From Gracilibacillus caseinilyticus (lineage in GTDB: Bacteria > Bacillota > Bacilli > Bacillales > Amphibacillaceae): a stretch of 64,000 bases of DNA. A program made the translations under genes and the position numbers. The stretch covers positions 2,604,001 to 2,668,000 of the forward strand of contig NZ_CP095072.1 in assembly GCF_022919115.1 (NCBI RefSeq), given 5' to 3'. Below, in pieces: positions 52,696 to 63,540 of this stretch (position 1 is the stretch's first letter; every line of letters starts with the position of its first letter). Below the pieces are notes generated by a model that was not told where the DNA came from, did not search any database, and worked only from the letters and a program-made list of their open reading frames with translations.

Positions 52696-53514
52696 TTATA
52701 AGAAAATGACGGCTAGAATACCGACGATAAAACAATAGAATGCAAAGTACTTCAAGTTTCCTTTAGCCATTACATTCATAAACCAGCGTAATGAATAATA
52801 CGTTGCAATTAATGATGCAATAAAGGCAAGTGCATATGGAATCCATAATGTATTAAATTGTGGATTATTGACAACATCGCCGACCGATAATGCCATCGTT
52901 CCTACGCTGACTGGAATAAATAGTAAAAAGGAAAAGCGTAATGCCGTTTCCTGCTTCATACCTAGCAGCATGGCGGCAACAATCGTTGCTCCGGAGCGGC
53001 TGATCCCTGGGATGAGCGCTACTGCTTGCGCAAAGCCGACGATCAATGCGTCCTTCATCGTCAATTGACCATCATTTTTATCCCCTCGCAAGTTTCGAAT
53101 AGTCCAGAGTGCAATCCCCGTAATAAACAGTGTAATACCGATCATTTTGGCATTACCACCAAAGGTATCTGAAATGAGGTCTTCAAACAATAAACCGATA
53201 AGAGCTGCAGGTACGGTCGCTACTACTAAATAAACAATAAACATAAAATCATCATAATATGTTTTGTCTTTTGTGGTGATATAAGATAAACCATTTTTAG
53301 CAATTTGCACAATGTCTTTCCAGTAGACAATTAAAACGGCGAGCAACGATCCAAAGTTCACCAGCACTTCAAATGATAAATTGTCTTTTAAACCAACTTC
53401 AAATATTTTCTGCACCATTACTAAGTGACCACTGGATGAAATTGGAATCGGTTCTGTGAAACCTTGAAGCAGCCCTAAAAATAAATATTTAATCAAAATC
53501 AAAAAATCTTCCAT
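52696..53514 (-). CDS. uppP: Undecaprenyl-diphosphatase UppP/BacA
   Basis: A membrane enzyme of 272 residues that dephosphorylates undecaprenyl diphosphate for reuse in wall synthesis and can give bacitracin tolerance. It has about eight hydrophobic segments. The (E/Q)xxxE motif is [15 protein letters not shown] (about residues 18-32, with Gln in the first place), and the second active-site motif PGISRSGAT is near 171. GGGGGA lies before the ATG. Confidence 0.93.
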   Translation of the reverse strand: MEDFLILIKYLFLGLLQGFTEPIPISSSGHLVMVQKIFEVGLKDNLSFEVLVNFGSLLAVLIVYWKDIVQIAKNGLSYITTKDKTYYDDFMFIVYLVVATVPAALIGLLFEDLISDTFGGNAKMIGITLFITGIALWTIRNLRGDKNDGQLTMKDALIVGFAQAVALIPGISRSGATIVAAMLLGMKQETALRFSFLLFIPVSVGTMALSVGDVVNNPQFNTLWIPYALAFIASLIATYYSLRWFMNVMAKGNLKYFAFYCFIVGILAVIFL

Positions 53515-53545
53515 TATGTATCCCCCTAAATCATTCTAAGATAAA

Positions 53546-53582
53546 GATAACCCTTGCCATAATATTGATGACAAGGGTTATC
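53546..53582. terminator. Terminator downstream of yjzD
   Basis: GATAACCCTTG and CAAGGGTTATC form an 11-base perfect stem in the spacer between yjzD and uppP, which both lie on the minus strand. Confidence 0.75.
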
Positions 53583-53602
53583 GGTCGAGTCTATAATAAT
53601 TT

Positions 53603-53776
53603 CTATTCTTCTTCTTTTAAGAGACCGTTTCCTAAAACAATAGCGGCAATGGCAAAAATAGCGCCGATAGAAATAACAGAGCCGAAGTTGAAAGCTTCTC
53701 CACCCATACTTGTTAATACATATGATACAACTGTTAAAATAATGACTGCCCAAAAAATCGTTGCGAAATATTTCAT
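53603..53776 (-). CDS. yjzD: YjzD-like (DUF2929) small membrane protein
   Basis: A protein of 57 residues with two hydrophobic segments (3-23 and 31-50) and a KEEE tail. The sequence MKYFATIFWAVIILTVVSYV with SMGG between the segments is typical of DUF2929/YjzD. Its place just before med is the B. subtilis order, here on the opposite strand. GAGAGGTGAGA precedes the ATG at 53776; a longer frame is rejected. Confidence 0.82.
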   Translation of the reverse strand: MKYFATIFWAVIILTVVSYVLTSMGGEAFNFGSVISIGAIFAIAAIVLGNGLLKEEE

Positions 53777-54162
53777 CGTCTCACCTCTCCATCTATATAT
53801 ATGTAACTTTAACAAATGATTTATAATTGATGTATACCCTTACGATAGTTCGCCATTATAGTGTATCAAATTTTTTATGTAAAATAAACAAAAATCTTGT
53901 CCGATTAGTGATTTGTCATGATACTGTTAAAAAGCTGTATTCAGTTGGTATTGTTTCTTCTGTAAAAGTAATTCGGTTGCGAAGAAGATTTTAAGTCGGT
54001 GATATAGGTCTACTTCACCTTATTAATAGGCATTTGCAACACTTTCTTTTGCATTTGTAATCAATTTGTAATGTTTTCTTAGTTTACGGACATGATGCAA
54101 AACGATAAAATAGTCCTAAGTGAAAGGTTCGTGGATGCCAATGGTGTAAGGGGTGCAGATGA
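53777..54162. other. Divergent spacer between yjzD and med
   Basis: AT-rich and without a gene. It must hold the promoters for yjzD (-) and med (+). Nothing I would call by eye stands out apart from TTTGCA/TTTGTAAT repeats near 54050-54070. Confidence 0.5.
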
Positions 54163-55131
54163 TTGAAAAAATTTATCGTAATGCTTTCATCTATTATATG
54201 TATGATTTCGTTTTTATCTGGTTGTCAGTCTGGTGGAAATGGAGAAAAAATAGAAAGAGTCGGCATGCTGATCGAGCATACGGTTCATGATCAGACATGG
54301 GGCAATAAAGGGTATCGTGGATTGCTCAATATTCAAGAGGAATATGACACGGATGTTTATTTTCAAGAAGGTGTTCAGACGCAACAACAAGTGAATGTTG
54401 CTGTAGAAGAGTTTGCCAGTAAAGGGGTTCAGGTGATCATCGGACACAGCAGCAATTATGGAGAAATGTTTAACCAAATTCATGCCTCTTATCCTGATAT
54501 TCAATTTATTTATGTCAATGGCGGTTATTCTGCTGATAATTTAATCAGCTTAAATTTCAATGCACAAGCGATGGGTTTTTTTGCCGGCATGATAGCAGGG
54601 GAAATGACGGAAACCAATCGAGTCGGGATAATTGCAGCATATGAATGGCAGCCAGAGGTGGAGGGCTACTATGAAGGGGTGCTGTACAAAAATCCCGATG
54701 CCAATGTGGATATTCAATATGTCTATGACTGGGATGAACAAGAGTTAGCGATGGAACATTATCAAGCTATGCGTGATCAGAAAACGGATGTTATTTACCC
54801 GGCAGGAGATGCGTTTAGTGTCTCCGTTGTTGAAGCAGCAAAAAATGATGGCATTTTTTCCATTGGTTATGTCAACGATCAGCAGCCTGCAGGTGGTTCT
54901 TCCGTGTTAACGAGTACCATTCAGCACATTGACAAGCTGTATGTATACGCTATTGGTCAATTAAAAGATGGGGATTTGCCAGGTGGGATCTATAACTTTG
55001 GTTTCGATGAAGATGTTATTACGATGGGACCTTACAGCAAACAAGTGCCCGAACGATTTGTCGACCAGGTCAGTGAATCCATCAACGAATATAAGGAAAC
55101 AGGATTACTGCCACATCAAACGGAAAAATAG
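54163..55131 (+). CDS. med: Med-like BMP-family lipoprotein
   Basis: A protein of 322 residues of the basic-membrane-protein (BMP/PnrA) family. The signal peptide ends in a lipobox, LSGC (Cys21), so it is expected to be a lipoprotein. The periplasmic-binding-protein fold is seen as VGMLIEHTVHDQTWGNKGYRGL, VIIGHSSNYGE, NAQAMGFFAGMIAG and VIYPAGDAFSVSVVEAA. In B. subtilis, Med upstream of fabHA raises comK expression; the synteny here (yjzD-med-fabH) supports the name. comZ, normally downstream of med, is absent. TTG start with AAGGGGTG upstream. Confidence 0.82.
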   Translation: MKKFIVMLSSIICMISFLSGCQSGGNGEKIERVGMLIEHTVHDQTWGNKGYRGLLNIQEEYDTDVYFQEGVQTQQQVNVAVEEFASKGVQVIIGHSSNYGEMFNQIHASYPDIQFIYVNGGYSADNLISLNFNAQAMGFFAGMIAGEMTETNRVGIIAAYEWQPEVEGYYEGVLYKNPDANVDIQYVYDWDEQELAMEHYQAMRDQKTDVIYPAGDAFSVSVVEAAKNDGIFSIGYVNDQQPAGGSSVLTSTIQHIDKLYVYAIGQLKDGDLPGGIYNFGFDEDVITMGPYSKQVPERFVDQVSESINEYKETGLLPHQTEK

Positions 55132-55156
55132 CTGTCGATGCCGTCGACAGCTATTT
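55126..55156. terminator. Bidirectional terminator after med
   Basis: AAATAGCTGTCGA and TCGACAGCTATTT form a perfect 13-base stem with a 5-base loop between convergent genes. Confidence 0.9.
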
Positions 55157-55336
55157 CTTTGAGGACTTTACGAATATGTCTTTGAGTGGAGATAATTTTT
55201 GATACGTATCATTTAATAACTGAAAAGTATCAATTAAATCGAATGTGTCGTCGGTTTCTTCAGGAACTGGTTCTTCTTTTTCTGCTTTTTTGCCAAACAT
55301 CAGTCGATCAAAACGATTATCTTTGTCTTGCGCCAA
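55151..55336 (-). CDS. Small charged protein, function unknown
   Basis: A protein of 61 residues, hydrophilic, with the pattern DNRFDRLMFGKKAEKEE at the start and an amphipathic helix near the end (DTFQLLNDTYQKLSPL). It starts at TTG with GGGAGGGAT 6 bases upstream, which makes it credible as a gene. It occupies the comZ/yjzB position of B. subtilis but on the opposite strand, and I see no similarity to either. Confidence 0.65.
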   Translation of the reverse strand: MAQDKDNRFDRLMFGKKAEKEEPVPEETDDTFDLIDTFQLLNDTYQKLSPLKDIFVKSSKK

Positions 55337-55425
55337 CTATATCCCTCCCGTATTTATACTATGTTAGAGAAAGATTTCTGTATGGTCATTATCCCTAGTT
55401 TTTGGTTTTGTGGAAGAAAATAAAC

Positions 55426-55470
55426 TTGAAAAATAAAAGTAGTTATTATAAAATTAGTACCAAGTCTTAA
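55426..55470 (+). promoter_or_regulatory. fabHF promoter region with FapR-type operator
   Basis: TTAGTACCAAGTCTTAA at 55454-55470 resembles the FapR box (TTAGTACC-type half site and an imperfect inverted partner). Just upstream are TTGAAA (55426) and TATAAA (55447), a possible promoter with a short 15-base spacer. B. subtilis fabHA-fabF is a known FapR target, repressed unless malonyl-CoA is present. The box is assigned by eye; no fapR gene is in the window. Confidence 0.65.
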
Positions 55471-55506
55471 TAATTGATAATAATTCCTTTGAGAGGAAGG
55501 ATAGCT

Positions 55507-56442
55507 ATGAAAGCAGGCGTATTAGGTACGGGTCATTATGTACCCGAGAAAGTATTAACCAATAAAGATATGGAACAAATCGTGGAAACCAATGATGAAT
55601 GGATTCGTACACGAACTGGAATAGAAGAACGCCGAATTGCAGCAGATACGGAAGATACTTCCGATATGGCATATAACGCAGCAGCACAAGCACTAGATGA
55701 AGCAGGTATAACAGGAGAAGATTTAGATTTAATTCTAGTCGCAACGGTAACTCCTGATCAGCCTTTTCCGACAGTAGCTTGTAAATTGCAAGAACGTTTA
55801 GGAGCAACAAAAGCAGCGGCGATGGATATCAGTGCAGCTTGTGCCGGATTTATGTATGGTATGATTACTGCACAGAAATTTATTGAAACCGAATCATATA
55901 AACATATTTTAATTATTGGAGCAGAAAAACTGTCTAAAATTACAGACTGGTCTGATCGTAATACTTGTGTGTTATTTGGTGATGGAGCAGGCGCAGCCGT
56001 TATGGGGCCTGTAAGTGACGAACGAGGTATACTCTCGTTTGAACTAGGCGCTGATGGCAGCGGCGGCCAATATTTAGCACAAAACGAAGACTTTATTTTT
56101 ATGAATGGTCGCGAGGTGTTTAAATTTGCTGTTCGCCAAATGCCAGAATCCTCTGTAAATGTTGTGGAAAAAGCAGGTTATGCTAAAGAGGATGTCGACT
56201 ATTTAATTCCGCACCAGGCAAACATCCGTATTATGGAAGCTGCCAGACAACGACTTGGTATTGAAGTAGATCGAATGGCCGTGAATGTTAATAAATACGG
56301 CAATACTTCAGCGGCTTCCATACCTATTGCTTTGTCTGAAGGCGTAAAAAACGGTAAAATAAAGGATAATGATTTAGTAGTCTTAGTAGGCTTCGGTGGA
56401 GGTCTAACTTGGGGCGCTGTCGCGTTAAAGTGGGGCAAATAA
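55507..56442 (+). CDS. fabH: Beta-ketoacyl-ACP synthase III
   Basis: Starts fatty-acid synthesis by condensing acetyl- or branched acyl-CoA with malonyl-ACP. It has 311 residues. The catalytic triad is visible: Cys112 in DISAACAGF, His in LIPHQAN and Asn in KYGNTSAAS. The C-terminal [10 protein letters not shown] is the usual glycine-rich end. The ATG at 55507 follows GAGGAAGG; an upstream ATG is rejected. It heads the fabH-fabF operon with an 18-base gap. Confidence 0.96.
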   Translation: MKAGVLGTGHYVPEKVLTNKDMEQIVETNDEWIRTRTGIEERRIAADTEDTSDMAYNAAAQALDEAGITGEDLDLILVATVTPDQPFPTVACKLQERLGATKAAAMDISAACAGFMYGMITAQKFIETESYKHILIIGAEKLSKITDWSDRNTCVLFGDGAGAAVMGPVSDERGILSFELGADGSGGQYLAQNEDFIFMNGREVFKFAVRQMPESSVNVVEKAGYAKEDVDYLIPHQANIRIMEAARQRLGIEVDRMAVNVNKYGNTSAASIPIALSEGVKNGKIKDNDLVVLVGFGGGLTWGAVALKWGK

Positions 56443-56460
56443 AGAAATGGAGGAATCATA

Positions 56461-57699
56461 ATGACTAAAAATCGAGTTGTGATAACTGGTATGGGGGCGG
56501 TCACTTCATTAGGAAATACCGTTACTCAATTTTGGGATCAGATTCAATCAGGTACTTCTGGAATAGATTATGTGACAAAGGTAAATAAAGATGATTTTCC
56601 TGCGAAAGTAGCAGCTGAAGTAAAGGATTGGGATCCTAAACAGTACATGGAGAAAAAAGAATCCAAGCGAATGGATTTATTTACACAGTACGCGGTAGCA
56701 GCTGCAAAAATGGCAGTTGAAGATGCGAAGCTTGATATTAATGATGACAATGCTCATCGTGTAGGTGTTTGGATTGGTTCAGGAATCGGTGGTATGGCTA
56801 CTTATGACGAACAATTCCGTCGATTTATGGATAAAGGCTATAAAAGAGTAAGCCCATTTTTCGTACCGATGCTTATTCCGGATATGGCAGCGGGTCAAGT
56901 ATCAATTCAATTAGGTGCAAAAGGAATTAACAACTGTTCTGTTACAGCTTGTGCTTCAGGTGCCAATTCGATCGGTGATGCATTTAAAGTAATCGAACGC
57001 GGTGATGCAGATTACATGATTACTGGTGGAGCAGAAGCACCATTGACGGATATGTCTTTTGCTGGTTTCTCGACTGCGAAAGCTTTATCTTTCAATGATG
57101 ATCCGAAAACAGCTAGCAGACCTTTTGATAAAAATCGTGACGGTTTCGTTATGGGGGAAGGTGCAGGTATCCTAGTGATTGAGTCATTAGAATCCGCTCA
57201 AAAACGTGGGGCGACGATTTATGCCGAAATCTTAGGATATGGTGCTTCCGGCGATGCTTATCATATTACTTCACCAGCACCGGAAGGAGAAGGAGCAGCA
57301 CGTGCAATGCAGCAAGCGATTGATGATGCTGAAATCTCTCCAGAGCAAGTTGATTATGTAAATGCCCATGGTACAAGTACGGCATATAATGATTCCTATG
57401 AGACAGCAGCAATCAAGTCGGTGTTCAAGGATCATGCTTATCAATTTAATGTGTCTTCTACTAAGTCCATGACTGGTCACTTATTGGGTGCTGCAGGTGC
57501 AATTGAATCCATTATCTGTGTGAAATCGATTCAAGACAGCATTGTGCCACCAACGATCAACTATGAAACACCAGACGAAGCGTGCGATTTAAACTATGTT
57601 CCGAACAAAGCAATCGAACAAGACGTTAACATCGCCATCACTAACTCACTAGGTTTCGGTGGTCATAATGTAACGTTAGTCTTTAAGAAATATCAATAA
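56461..57699 (+). CDS. fabF: Beta-ketoacyl-ACP synthase II
   Basis: The elongating condensing enzyme of fatty-acid synthesis, 412 residues. The catalytic Cys164 is in [10 protein letters not shown], the first His in YVNAHGTST and the second in [14 protein letters not shown]. The C-terminal NSLGFGGHN is typical. GGAGG precedes the start. It is second in the operon and closed by the terminator at 57703. Confidence 0.96.
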   Translation: MTKNRVVITGMGAVTSLGNTVTQFWDQIQSGTSGIDYVTKVNKDDFPAKVAAEVKDWDPKQYMEKKESKRMDLFTQYAVAAAKMAVEDAKLDINDDNAHRVGVWIGSGIGGMATYDEQFRRFMDKGYKRVSPFFVPMLIPDMAAGQVSIQLGAKGINNCSVTACASGANSIGDAFKVIERGDADYMITGGAEAPLTDMSFAGFSTAKALSFNDDPKTASRPFDKNRDGFVMGEGAGILVIESLESAQKRGATIYAEILGYGASGDAYHITSPAPEGEGAARAMQQAIDDAEISPEQVDYVNAHGTSTAYNDSYETAAIKSVFKDHAYQFNVSSTKSMTGHLLGAAGAIESIICVKSIQDSIVPPTINYETPDEACDLNYVPNKAIEQDVNIAITNSLGFGGHNVTLVFKKYQ

Positions 57700-57702
57700 T
57701 TG

Positions 57703-57738
57703 AAAAAAAACTCCACTTAGCATAAGTGGAGTTTTTTT
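57703..57738 (+). terminator. Terminator of fabHF
   Basis: AAAAAAAACTCCACTTA and TAAGTGGAGTTTTTTT form a perfect stem with a three-base loop. Confidence 0.93.
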
Positions 57739-57744
57739 ATGCAT

Positions 57745-57890
57745 ATCAATATGGCCATTTTGACAGATGGAATGTGCTTAGCAAAGCTACGGAAATATGC
57801 CCCGCAGGACGCGAAGTGGTTGGCCGGAGTGGTATCCCAGCACTCACAATATATCAATGTGGTCCAAAAGCAGACATAATCTGTATTAAA
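57745..57890. repeat. Inverted-end repeat element, copy G (decayed short form)
   Basis: It contains GCAAAGCTACGGAAATATGCCCCGCAGGACGCGAAGTGGTTGGCCGGAGTGG-type segments (reverse orientation of copy A) and a right end ACATAATCTGTATTA. The left end is lost in the fabF terminator. Confidence 0.7.
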
Positions 57891-58051
57891 GGAAGCTGGC
57901 AATCTGCACTTCTTCGTTCCTGTATCGTAAACAAGAGCATCCTCACAATCCTATTATAGAAAGAAAAATCCTTGCATAACGTTCCTATCATTTGTAATAG
58001 ATAGAAGGCTTGTACATATACATGTATAAACCGGTTAAGGAGCGGATTAGG

Positions 58052-58264
58052 GTGGTATATGTATTTATTTTTTTAATAGGATTTGGCTTTTCTATCTCCG
58101 GTGGTATTTCGATCATACTCTATTTGAATTTTATTCCTGCTGGCTTATCTTTCATCGATTATCTGTCAATTGTTCAGACAAAAATGGAGTGTTATTTTTT
58201 GATTGTTGGCATTATTTTGATGGGCTTTTCATTACAGAAGATCTCGATGTATTCTGTTAAATAA
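58052..58264 (+). CDS. Small two-helix membrane protein, function unknown
   Basis: A protein of about 70 residues with two hydrophobic segments (about 3-27 and 46-64). GTG at 58052 is preferred because AAGGAG lies 9 bases upstream; a longer frame from TTG 58010 has no signal. No family was recognised. Confidence 0.55.
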   Translation: MVYVFIFLIGFGFSISGGISIILYLNFIPAGLSFIDYLSIVQTKMECYFLIVGIILMGFSLQKISMYSVK

Positions 58265-58341
58265 TAACAAGAGAAGAATAAATTATCTTGTAATGGTCAT
58301 ACTGTTTGATAAACAGATTAGCTAAAGTGAGGGTTCGTAAT

Positions 58342-59100
58342 ATGTTGTATTTACATGATGTATGGGTCAACTGGTTTGAAGGTGAAGAAAATGGCTACAA
58401 TGTATGTCCTTTTCATGAATGGAGAAAGGCTGACGGCATAGAAATTCTCGATCAAGCTCCAATACTCTTCATTGACAACAAAACCTTCGATTACATTGAA
58501 AATGACTTACAAGATATTCCTCAAGAGATATTAGACAAAATTTATCAACGTGCGTATGTGCGAAAAAATCAGGAACGAAAGGCGTTAGATTACGCCTGTA
58601 TTGTAACGAATGGTACGGCAATTCTGGCATTCGATACAATGGGTTATCATATCCCGATTAGAAAAAGCCGGTTAATTCCTCGCCAGGAGCGTTTAGTAGC
58701 AGACCTGATTGAAGGAAGAACGGCTACAACCTATTCGTTAAGTAATACAACGGATAAAGAATTTCACATTTTATCATTGCCAACCAATTATATGGTGGGC
58801 TTAACAAGAAAAGAACGTCAATTAAAGCAATTATTAATGATCGCATTAGACCAGTTAAATGTAGGACAGTGTTCGGAAGAAGTACGGTATTGGCTGACAG
58901 AATGGTCACCGGAACGCTATCACACCATCAAAGAAATGACATTCCAGAAAGCTTGGCAAACGCTATATAATGAGGTGGTAGAAGGCTGGAGTATCCATCA
59001 TGAAGAATTTTGCAAACAGATCATCAAAGGACAGGCTTTCTATGAAGACATTTGGGAGCGCGAACAGGATACCTATTCCACAAAATCATTACGATCATAA
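58342..59100 (+). CDS. yjbA: YjbA family protein (UPF0736/DUF3603)
   Basis: A soluble protein of 252 residues. The opening [29 protein letters not shown] is the family hallmark. [33 protein letters not shown] is the second conserved block. The function is unknown. The ATG at 58342 follows GAGGG; a longer upstream frame is rejected. Its neighbour trpS is the same as in B. subtilis. Confidence 0.88.
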   Translation: MLYLHDVWVNWFEGEENGYNVCPFHEWRKADGIEILDQAPILFIDNKTFDYIENDLQDIPQEILDKIYQRAYVRKNQERKALDYACIVTNGTAILAFDTMGYHIPIRKSRLIPRQERLVADLIEGRTATTYSLSNTTDKEFHILSLPTNYMVGLTRKERQLKQLLMIALDQLNVGQCSEEVRYWLTEWSPERYHTIKEMTFQKAWQTLYNEVVEGWSIHHEEFCKQIIKGQAFYEDIWEREQDTYSTKSLRS

Positions 59101-59110
59101 TTAAGCACAT

Positions 59111-59152
59111 AAAAAAGATTCCGATAGTCAAAAGATATCGGAATCTTTTTTA
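59111..59152 (+). terminator. Terminator of yjbA
   Basis: AAAAAAGATTCCGATA and TATCGGAATCTTTTTT form a perfect 16-base stem. Confidence 0.93.
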
Positions 59153-59194
59153 TTAAAGTGAATCAAGTTGGCTTATGATTAAATATGGGTTCTT

Positions 59195-59700
59195 ATAACA
59201 TGGATTATGTTAACTAGCGTTGAAGAAATCTTGAAATGATTCATGTGCTGGGATACCGCTCCGTCCAACCACTCCGCGTCCCGCGGTGAGTCTACGTGGT
59301 TGGTCTACGCTCATGTATAGCTCCACAATTAATGCGACAGGTAGGTTAAGGAGCATCACCTGCAAGATTTACATCTAAATTTGATGATGTTCTATGCATA
59401 ACACGACTGCTTTAAGCTGTTCCATTCATTGTAGCACTTTACTTAAGCGTAGGAAATATACGGAGACTCCCGTGGAATCAGCGCGAGCTGAAGATCCACT
59501 TAGTCTGTGCCTGTGTCTACAAGTATTGCTTCGAAGCGGGCTTCCTCGGCACAAGGCAGCAACGAAGCAGTGCAAGTAGTAGCCTAGCTGAAGCCGTGCC
59601 CACAGGACGCGGAGCATATTTCCGGAGCTTTGCTAAGCAGATAAAATCTATCAAAATTACCTCCATATCAGACAGCTCCACTATACATAATCCATGTTAT
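59195..59700. repeat. Inverted-end repeat element, copy H (full length)
   Basis: A 506-base element with perfect 16-base inverted ends: ATAACATGGATTATGT at 59195 and its exact complement ending at 59700. Its ends share the C/G variant not seen in the other copies. Arm 1 is short (CCAACCACTCCGCGTCCCGCGG to CTACGTGGTTGG). Arm 2 is long: GGAAATATACGGAG to GCATATTTCCGGAG with a variable loop rich in AGCTGAAG/CTGAAGCC pairs. The tail and a CGGG/CCCG hairpin with T run follow to about 59755. Confidence 0.88.
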
Positions 59701-59757
59701 AGGTAGTTGGATATTATTTTGTTAGTTAGGATCGGGGGTATTCCCGGTTTTTCTCGC

Positions 59758-61000
<1,243 letters not shown>

Positions 61001-61062
61001 CAGACTTTATGATTTGATTGAATTATATAAAATGTTGCAAGATTTTTCAAGCATAATTCGAG

Positions 61063-61431
61063 TTATCCATAATATATTACAAGTAATACGAGCATTATGA
61101 TCAGTAAACCACTTCCCTGTACGATGAAAAATCGAAGTGCTTGTATACTGACCCGTTCAGATGGGGGGCGTACTGAAACAATGGTACTTTCCCATTGTTT
61201 ATGTTTACTAGTATTCGTAAAGACTTTCTGAAAGCTGCCTGCCGTAATATCGAAAAAACGTTTAGCCGTAACATACAATAACAATCCTGCTATTAAGTAG
61301 CCTCCACCAAGGTAAAACAATATATTAATATAATGCAAAAGTACGAACTTTTCCATAAATAGAAATACAAAAGCTAGGCATAATAGAAGGTGTATGACAA
61401 AAAGAATGGTCTGCCTCTTAATGTGAGTCAT
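61063..61431 (-). CDS. DUF3899-like membrane protein
   Basis: A protein of 122 residues with three hydrophobic segments (about 8-26, 34-54 and 101-120) and a polar stretch between the second and third (RFFDITAGSFQKVF). The layout fits DUF3899, a Bacillaceae membrane family of unknown function, but the match is by recollection. It stands upstream of trpS and divergent from oppA. Confidence 0.65.
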   Translation of the reverse strand: MTHIKRQTILFVIHLLLCLAFVFLFMEKFVLLHYINILFYLGGGYLIAGLLLYVTAKRFFDITAGSFQKVFTNTSKHKQWESTIVSVRPPSERVSIQALRFFIVQGSGLLIIMLVLLVIYYG

Positions 61432-61701
61432 AAATGTCGTCTCCTTTCAAGCTAATTATGCAGTATGATAACCTCAAAATCAATTATCAGAATAATCGGA
61501 ATATAAAGAAAACTTTAAATATTCCAAATATAATAAAGAAAATAAGACTTAAATACCATTTTTTCGCGCGAATCGGTCTATTTTATTAGTTTTTTTAACA
61601 AAATGTATAAAAATTTAGTGAATTGTGTGAAAATTCCTTGTATAATAAGAATTGTTAAATTTGTCTTCATAATAAATTAATAAAACTAGGGGGTTTAATT
61701 A
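61432..61701. promoter_or_regulatory. oppA upstream region
   Basis: AT-rich divergent spacer. TATAAT at 61641-61646 is a good -10 for oppA about 55 bases before the start codon; the -35 is unclear. GGGGG stands before the ATG. No gene was seen. Confidence 0.5.
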
Positions 61702-63399
61702 ATGAGACAAAACAAATGGTTTTTGCTAGTAGTAGCTCTGCTTTTAGGACTAGTACTTGCAGCATGTTCAACAACAGGAAGTGATTCTGAAGAAGGATCA
61801 GAAGAGGAAGGAAATACCAATGAATCTGAAAGTACGCAAACAGATGAAGAAAAAGTCTTGAATATTGCGGCAACTGCAGATATTCCGACAATGGATCCGA
61901 TTATGGCTGAAGATAACGTCTCCTTCCAATATGTTTCGGCTGTCTATGAGGGCTTATATCGTATAGCAACTGGTGGTGAAATTGTATCAGGTGTTGCGAA
62001 TAAAGACGAAACAGAAATTAGTGAGGATGGATTGACTTATACTTTCCATTTGCGTGAAGATGCAACATGGGAAAATGGAGATCCTGTAACTGCACAAGAT
62101 TTCGTTTATGGCTGGCAACGAGCAATTGATCCAGATAATGGTTCTTTTTACGCTAATTATTTAATGAGTGGTAAAATTAAAAATGCAGCTGAAATCTATG
62201 CTGGTGATATGGAACCATCTGAATTAGGTGTAAGTGCACCTGATGATTATACGTTTGTAGTAGAATTAGAAAAAGCGGTTCCTTACATGGATTCATATGC
62301 AGCATTTATGACATTTTTACCGCTAAATCAAGAATTTGTTGAAGAACAAGGTGAAGATTTTGCATTAGCACCTGAAAACATGCTTTCTAACGGTCCATTC
62401 AAAATGACGGAATGGGAAACTGAAAGTGGATGGGTATTAGAAAAGAACGAAGATTATTGGGATGCAGAAAATGTTGCATTAAATAGTATTAATGTAAAAG
62501 TAATTAAAGATGCGGATACAGGTCTTTCTAACTACGAAGTTGGTGAACTTGACCGTGTATCTTTACAAGGGGCTCAAGTAAAAGACAATCAAACAAGCCC
62601 AGAATTTAAATCATTAACAGAGACAAGTGTCTTCTGGTTAAAAATGAATCAAGCTTCTGCTGAAAAGTCTGAATATATGCAAAACCTTAATTTCAGAATG
62701 GCACTAGCTAAAGGATTTGATAAACAATCTTATATTGACGTGGCATATGGTAATGATTCAGAGCCAGTAAACTATTTTGTACCACATGATTTTGTTCAAC
62801 ATCCTGAGACAGGTGAAGATTTCCAAACTGGTAGTGATGTGTTAGCGTTTGATGTGGAAGCTGCTCAAGAATATTGGGAAAAAGCGAAAGAAGAGTTAGG
62901 ATTTGAGGAAGTAACTTTAAGCTTTCTAAGTGGAGATACAGATGTTTCTAAATCAATTAGTGAATTCATGAAAACTGAATTAGAAGAGAACTTAGAAGGA
63001 CTAACATTGGAAACAGTTAACGTTCCATGGGCTCAACAACTAGAATTAATGCGTAAACATGAGTATGAATTAGCTGTATCTGGCTGGGGTCCAGACTATA
63101 AAGATGCTATTTCCTTCGTAGACCTTTGGGTGACAGGTGGAGAAAACAATGACGTTGGTTATTCTAACGAAGATTATGATGCACTTGTGAAATCTGCGAA
63201 GAACGAACTTGCGACTAAACCTGTTGAGCGTTTTGAAGCACTTCAACAAGCTGAAAAAATTGCTTTAGAGGATGCAGCAATTGCACCGATCATGCAACGT
63301 AAAACTTCTGTGCTTTCTAAAGACTATGTAAAAGGTATGGATACCATGAACCCATTTGGTAATGATTACAGCTTTAAATATGTAGATATTCAAAAGTAA
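61702..63399 (+). CDS. oppA: Oligopeptide ABC transporter substrate-binding lipoprotein
   Basis: A lipoprotein of 565 residues that captures peptides for the Opp importer, which also feeds competence and sporulation signalling in bacilli. The lipobox LAAC gives Cys22. A Ser/Glu/Thr-rich linker (about 23-48) follows. The SBP_bac_5 signatures are LNIAATADIPTMDP, YTFHLREDATWENGDPVTAQDFVYGWQRAIDP and LSNGPFKMTEWE. The gene is separated from oppB by a hairpin that may lower downstream expression. The mature protein is strongly acidic. Confidence 0.94.
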   Translation: MRQNKWFLLVVALLLGLVLAACSTTGSDSEEGSEEEGNTNESESTQTDEEKVLNIAATADIPTMDPIMAEDNVSFQYVSAVYEGLYRIATGGEIVSGVANKDETEISEDGLTYTFHLREDATWENGDPVTAQDFVYGWQRAIDPDNGSFYANYLMSGKIKNAAEIYAGDMEPSELGVSAPDDYTFVVELEKAVPYMDSYAAFMTFLPLNQEFVEEQGEDFALAPENMLSNGPFKMTEWETESGWVLEKNEDYWDAENVALNSINVKVIKDADTGLSNYEVGELDRVSLQGAQVKDNQTSPEFKSLTETSVFWLKMNQASAEKSEYMQNLNFRMALAKGFDKQSYIDVAYGNDSEPVNYFVPHDFVQHPETGEDFQTGSDVLAFDVEAAQEYWEKAKEELGFEEVTLSFLSGDTDVSKSISEFMKTELEENLEGLTLETVNVPWAQQLELMRKHEYELAVSGWGPDYKDAISFVDLWVTGGENNDVGYSNEDYDALVKSAKNELATKPVERFEALQQAEKIALEDAAIAPIMQRKTSVLSKDYVKGMDTMNPFGNDYSFKYVDIQK

Positions 63400-63422
63400 G
63401 CTAATCTAATATCAAATAATGG

Positions 63423-63466
63423 AAAAGAGAGTATAGCCGATGATTAGATGAGCTGTACTCTCTTTT
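63423..63466 (+). terminator. Attenuator-like hairpin between oppA and oppB
   Basis: AAAAGAGAGTATAGC and GCTGTACTCTCTTTT pair with one mismatch and end in a T-rich stretch. It lies in an operon where the binding protein is usually made in excess over the permeases, so partial termination is likely. Confidence 0.75.
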
Positions 63467-63540
63467 ATCCTTTTTAGGCAATAGTGTGAATATTTCGTCA
63501 ATTATAAAATTATTTAGGGAAAAAACAGGAGGTGGATGCG

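Noticed and set aside
57726..57959. A 77-codon frame after fabF
   Set aside because: It starts inside the fabF terminator and runs through decayed repeat copy G; no ribosome-binding site.
59394..59617. Open frames of 61-63 codons on both strands in repeat copy H
   Set aside because: Same origin in the repeat arms; overlapping frames on both strands and no start signals.
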